Assembly: GCF_051652165.1 (NCBI RefSeq)
Contig: NZ_JBOFTR010000007.1
Location: 1 to 64,000 of the forward strand
Length of the DNA: 64,000 nucleotides
Reading direction: 5' to 3'
Origin: Plesiomonas sp051652165
GTDB lineage: Bacteria > Pseudomonadota > Gammaproteobacteria > Enterobacterales > CAMTGL01
Shown here: piece after piece, positions 61,088 through 64,000 of the stretch
Layout of the letters: every line of letters starts with the position of its first letter
How positions within the stretch are numbered: the stretch's first letter is position 1
Program-made: the position numbers and the translations under genes
Notes under the pieces: model-generated
Database searches by the model: none
The model's input: the letters and a program-made list of their open reading frames with translations, nothing else
Told to the model about the DNA's origin: nothing

Positions 61088-62026
61088 CTATTGTATTTGC
61101 TGCTGCATAATAGCCTGATACAGCGCCGAGTTTGCCGGTGTGGGAATATTCAATTGACGGGCTTGTTCCAGCAGATAACCGGTAATAAAGGCAATTTCAG
61201 TCTCTCTGCCTTTGGCAATATCCTGCTGCATAGAGGAGTAGTTTTCTGCCGTTGCATCAATGACCTGCATCACTTGTTGATACAGCGTATGGGTATCTGC
61301 GGGTAATCCGAGGGCATTCATGACGGTAGCCACTTCTGTGCACAGTGTTCGGATCTCATCAGGAAACGCGCGCAGCGTCCCGTTACGACAGTTTTTTAAC
61401 GCAGTCAGCGGGTTGATGGCGCAGTTAATAGCCAGCTTTTGCCATAAAAATGGCCGAATATCTTGATGCGCGCTGACGGTAGGCAGGGCCGCATCTAATG
61501 TGTTGGCCAGCGCAGTGCTGTAAGCATGTCCGCGCGGGTTGATTCCACCAATATGGGTCGCTCCTACACCTGTATGGCGTACGGTGTGCTGGTTGACGCG
61601 CAGCGCGCCATGTGTGGTAATCCCCTGTAAAAGCGGTTGTTTTATTGACTGATACATCGCCTCTGGCACACTGCCCATACCGTTGTGTAGCAGCAGTATT
61701 GGGCAATCGGCGGGCAGCGTGTGAAGTAGCGTCAGCAGTGCCGGTTGCACGCTGCCAGCTTTGAGCGTCACCAGTAACAATTGGCTGTGTGCCAGATGAT
61801 CTTTCTGGTTGACCGGAAAAACCTGTGGCACAGCAGGTGGGCGGTGGTGATCCGAGAAAGAATTATTGAGTTTCTCAGTATACGACTGAGAGTTTTCGGC
61901 TAGCATACAGTGCCAGTTTGTGTGTGGCTGGCGTAGCCAGCCTTGTACCGAGTGGCCTGCGGCGGCCAGTTTTAGCATCCAGAGCTGCCCGATAGCGCCA
62001 CAACCGAGTACAGTAATTTTCATCAT
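61088..62026 (-). CDS. panE: 2-dehydropantoate 2-reductase
   Basis: NADPH-dependent reduction of ketopantoate to pantoate in CoA synthesis. The 312-aa protein (E. coli 303) has the nucleotide motif GCGAIG near the N-terminus and LLVTLKAGSVQPAL. LHNGMGSVPE and the catalytic-Lys region WQKLAINCAINPLTALKN are also present. The frame extends to 62059, but tandem ATGs at 62026 and 62023 with GGCGGA upstream give the family start (MKITVLGCG). It is divergent from yajQ across 67 bp. Confidence 0.95.
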   Translation of the reverse strand: MMKITVLGCGAIGQLWMLKLAAAGHSVQGWLRQPHTNWHCMLAENSQSYTEKLNNSFSDHHRPPAVPQVFPVNQKDHLAHSQLLLVTLKAGSVQPALLTLLHTLPADCPILLLHNGMGSVPEAMYQSIKQPLLQGITTHGALRVNQHTVRHTGVGATHIGGINPRGHAYSTALANTLDAALPTVSAHQDIRPFLWQKLAINCAINPLTALKNCRNGTLRAFPDEIRTLCTEVATVMNALGLPADTHTLYQQVMQVIDATAENYSSMQQDIAKGRETEIAFITGYLLEQARQLNIPTPANSALYQAIMQQQIQ

Positions 62027-62093
62027 GGTTTTCCGCCTTGCCTGCAGTTCTGCTATCATGCCAGTTGTTGTTGATTAAGTAGAGAGAGCCGTC

Positions 62094-62585
62094 ATGCCTT
62101 CTTTTGATATTGTCTCTGAAATTGATTCTCAGGAAGCCCGTAACGCAGTAAATAATGCGAATAAGGCACTGGAAAGCCGTTATGATTTTCGTAATGTCAC
62201 AGCCAGCATTGAGTTGAACGAGAAAAACCAAACCATCAAAGTCTCAACTGAGTCTGATTTCCAAGTTCAGCAACTGATGGAAATTCTGCGCAGTGCACTG
62301 GTAAAGCGTGATATTCAAAATGGCGCACTTGAAGAGCCCGAAGCCTGTGAGCACAGCGGTAAAACCTTCAGCAAAGAGGTGAAGCTCAAGCAGGGAATTG
62401 AAACCGAGATGGCGAAGAAAATCGTCAAATTGATTAAAGATTCCAAGATCAAAGTGCAGGCGCAAATTCAAGGCGAGCAGGTGCGTGTAACCGGAAAAGC
62501 CCGTGATGATCTGCAAGCGGTAATGGCACTGATCCGAGCATCTGAACTGGGGCAGCCGTTCCAGTTTAATAACTTCCGTGATTAA
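62094..62585 (+). CDS. yajQ: YajQ-family nucleotide-binding protein
   Basis: Cytoplasmic protein of two ferredoxin-like domains; relatives bind c-di-GMP, nucleotides or tRNA, but no function is settled for this type. The 163 aa equal the E. coli length, with MPSFDIVSEID at the N-terminus and the family segments ALESRYDFRN and KKIVKLIKDSKIKVQAQIQGEQVRVTGK. It is a single-gene unit with a terminator downstream. Confidence 0.95.
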   Translation: MPSFDIVSEIDSQEARNAVNNANKALESRYDFRNVTASIELNEKNQTIKVSTESDFQVQQLMEILRSALVKRDIQNGALEEPEACEHSGKTFSKEVKLKQGIETEMAKKIVKLIKDSKIKVQAQIQGEQVRVTGKARDDLQAVMALIRASELGQPFQFNNFRD

Positions 62586-62693
62586 TGGCTGATTGAATAT
62601 AGAACAAATAACATCATGTCAGTGCAAGGGTGTAATACATATAAATAGCGTAAAAATATGCAGTGAACCTTTTAACGAGCATGGTGAGGTGAT

Positions 62694-62734
62694 AAAAAAC
62701 GCAGTCAATGAAATTCACTGGCTGCGTTTTTTTT
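62694..62734. terminator. Terminator between yajQ and the porin gene
   Basis: AAAAAACGCAG (62694-62704) pairs with CTGCGTTTTTT (62722-62732), and the inner TCA.TGAA/TTCA.TGG arms extend the stem. T8 follows on the plus strand and A6 lies in front, so it can serve both convergent genes. Confidence 0.88.
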
Positions 62735-62783
62735 ATTGTCTGGGTTTATTACGCTATTTTATGTTTATTTGTATCGCGTTTGA

Positions 62784-63515
62784 TCAGAAGAAAAATTTCA
62801 CACTATAGATAATCGCGTCTTGATATGCCGGGCTGCCAAGCTTTTTATCTGCATAGCGATACTGTATACCTGTAGTAATGTGTGGTGTTGCATTCCACCA
62901 TATCGCTAACGCACCGTTTAGCCCCTCTTTCCCACCATTACCATAACCGACATTACGCGCGAAATCGTATTCGTTCCAGTTAGTGATAAGAAACTTCTGA
63001 TCGGCAATAGAGAAATCATATCCGGCAACCCAGCCAAACATATAACCATTATCACCGTTAAAGAAGGTATTATTTGTATAGTTTGCAGCCAAAAATGGTT
63101 TTGCCCAAAAGTTACCGATGCTGAAATTATAGCCAACACCGTAAATAAAGTTTTGTTCATTAAAACCGTCAGAATGAGTACCGTAAAAGTGCCCATACAA
63201 GTTAAAACCACTATTCCCTAAATAGTAGCGTACAGTTCCTTTTGCTGAGACACGAAAACTGCGGCCATCTTCACGATCATAGCTGTGTGTTGGATTTTCT
63301 AGATCCAAAAAGCCGTATACCTCGCCCCAATTGTAACCTGCGCCACCCTCTAGTTCTAAATACGGGAAGTCTTTTTTACCGCTTTTATTGGTCGTACGGC
63401 TGCTCCAATCTAGGTAGTTAACGCTGACATCAGCAAAACTGTAAATAGGATCTGCGTTAGTAGAGACAGATGCCATAACAGTGAGAGCAGATAAACTAAC
63501 AAGACTTTTGCGCAT
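62784..63515 (-). CDS. Outer-membrane channel of the Tsx/OmpK family
   Basis: Beta-barrel outer-membrane protein related to nucleoside channel Tsx and Vibrio OmpK (a vibriophage receptor). The 243-aa protein has a signal peptide (about residues 1-21, ending VSTNA). The mature part shows DPIYSFADVSVNYLDWSS, alternating barrel strands with many aromatic residues, and the expected C-terminal Phe (SVKFFF). The frame opens at 63533, but the ATG at 63515 has GAGG seven nt upstream. CRP-like sites upstream fit nucleoside uptake under cAMP control. I cannot tell Tsx from OmpK. Confidence 0.88.
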   Translation of the reverse strand: MRKSLVSLSALTVMASVSTNADPIYSFADVSVNYLDWSSRTTNKSGKKDFPYLELEGGAGYNWGEVYGFLDLENPTHSYDREDGRSFRVSAKGTVRYYLGNSGFNLYGHFYGTHSDGFNEQNFIYGVGYNFSIGNFWAKPFLAANYTNNTFFNGDNGYMFGWVAGYDFSIADQKFLITNWNEYDFARNVGYGNGGKEGLNGALAIWWNATPHITTGIQYRYADKKLGSPAYQDAIIYSVKFFF

Positions 63516-63585
63516 GAGAACCTCAGTAAACAACCCGTAGGTATAAAAACATGATTGCAGGTAGGCTGCAAAACGGGCACATAAT

Positions 63586-63617
63586 AAAAGCCCTTCTCGT
63601 TAGAGGGAAGAGCTTTA
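63586..63617 (-). terminator. Hairpin in the ampG-porin interval (terminator or leader structure)
   Basis: On the minus strand AAAGCTCTTCCC and GGGCTTT-type arms (63603-63616 and 63587-63598) pair with one mismatch and one G-T pair, then CTTTTATTAT follows. It may terminate the ampG-like gene. However, it lies downstream of the CRP-like sites, so it could instead sit in the porin leader. Confidence 0.5.
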
Positions 63618-63666
63618 GTGATTGAGTTCTCGATTTTTGTGATAGGTTGCGCAATCGATAACGCCA

Positions 63667-63686
63667 TTTGTGATGCCTATCACCAG
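63667..63686 (-). promoter_or_regulatory. CRP-like binding site upstream of the porin gene
   Basis: TTGTGA-TGCCTA-TCACC matches the CRP pattern TGTGA-N6-TCACA at 9 of 10 core positions. A second TGTGA half-site lies at 63638-63642, 31 bp away. E. coli tsx is controlled by CRP with CytR. Confidence 0.6.
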
Positions 63687-63734
63687 ATTAGCGCCTATTT
63701 TCGTGCAAAACAGCTCTTATCGATCTTTGCGTCA

Positions 63735-64000
63735 TTATTTAGGCTGAAGGTTATCTGGTTGCTCATGATCTTGGGTTAAGGCTGAAAAGCGTTTGCCCAC
63801 ATAAAGTAATAGAATCAAACCAGGGATAACCATCAGTGATGTGCAGATAAAAAATAGTGACCAGTTACCGTGCAGGCGGTCAACCATTTCACCGCTAAAT
63901 GAAGAGAGCGTAGTGCGGCCTAAATTACCAAGTGATGAAAGTAGCGCATATTGCGTGGCCGAGAATGCACGCCCACTAAGCCAGCTAAGGAAAGAGACAA
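63735..64000 (-). CDS. ampG: AmpG-like muropeptide MFS permease, C-terminal part (cut by the window edge)
   Basis: Inner-membrane transporter importing anhydro-muropeptides for cell-wall recycling. Only the last 87 codons are in the window. The minus-strand frame ends at a TAA at 63735-63737 and reads FSATQYALLSSLGNLGR, the hallmark of the AmpG penultimate helices. It continues WSLFFICTSLMVIPGLILLL (last membrane helix) and a polar tail. The 5' part lies beyond 64000. The family call rests on the FSATQYALLS motif and the C-terminal helix. The shorter type without the extra E. coli tail helices is likely. Confidence 0.82.
   Translation of the reverse strand, partial: VSFLSWLSGRAFSATQYALLSSLGNLGRTTLSSFSGEMVDRLHGNWSLFFICTSLMVIPGLILLLYVGKRFSALTQDHEQPDNLQPK

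Noticed and set aside
62593..62808. 71-codon frame after yajQ
   Set aside because: It runs through the strong terminator at 62694-62734 and into the 3' end of the porin gene. No ribosome site.
1..64000. CRISPR arrays, insertion sequences, prophage or integrase genes
   Set aside because: No repeat-spacer array, transposase, integrase or phage gene was seen. The only tandem repeats are the 15-bp pair at 37471 and the heptamer array at 61043.

Overview
This window is a stretch of core chromosome from a gammaproteobacterium. Many proteins are nearly collinear with their E. coli counterparts (GltX, RpoE, LepA, RNase III, PyrG, enolase, IspF, MutS, Dxs, ProP). Several gene orders are instead those I associate with Vibrio and Aeromonas: surE-pcm-yqaA-nlpD-rpoS facing mutS, and xseB-ispA-dxs divergent from pomAB-thiI. 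Base composition is moderate, visibly below E. coli. I infer an aquatic, flagellated member or relative of the Enterobacterales/Vibrionales/Aeromonadales group. I cannot name the genus.

Layout. 1-3300: a Val-Lys-Val tRNA operon divergent from gltX, then ygfZ. 3545-9350: sdhE-cptA, nadB, and the envelope-stress operon rpoE-rseA-rseB with a detached rseC. 9690-15850: lepA-lepB-rnc-era-recO-pdxJ-acpS, tightly packed. 15990-25460: the hybrid kinase barA, rlmD, relA, mazG, pyrG. 25590-33810: eno, ftsB-ispD, ispF-truD-surE-pcm-yqaA-nlpD, rpoS. 33940-36560: mutS, convergent with rpoS.

36560-40860 is the accessory region. About 1 kb of AT-rich DNA without a credible gene is followed by a secreted chitin-type lytic polysaccharide monooxygenase, a MauG/MbnH-like di-heme c-type enzyme, and a small secreted protein I do not recognise. 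This trio is the best candidate for an undescribed system. It combines a copper oxygenase, a di-heme enzyme whose known relatives work with copper proteins, and an orphan exported partner. An intrinsic terminator sits between the first two genes.

41100-49530: the aldehyde reductase yqhD, glycine cleavage gcvT-gcvH-gcvP, nrdR and the osmolyte transporter proP. 49750-54220: ribD-ribE-ribH-nusB-thiL-pgpA, with no ribB or ribBA and no FMN riboswitch visible. 54360-57430: dxs, ispA and xseB on the minus strand. 57690-60950: the Na+-type flagellar stator pair pomA-pomB with a FliA-like promoter, then thiI. 61090-64000: panE, yajQ, a Tsx/OmpK-type porin with CRP-like control, and the 3' end of an ampG-like permease cut by the window edge. 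Convergent or operon-end junctions mostly carry clear hairpin terminators.
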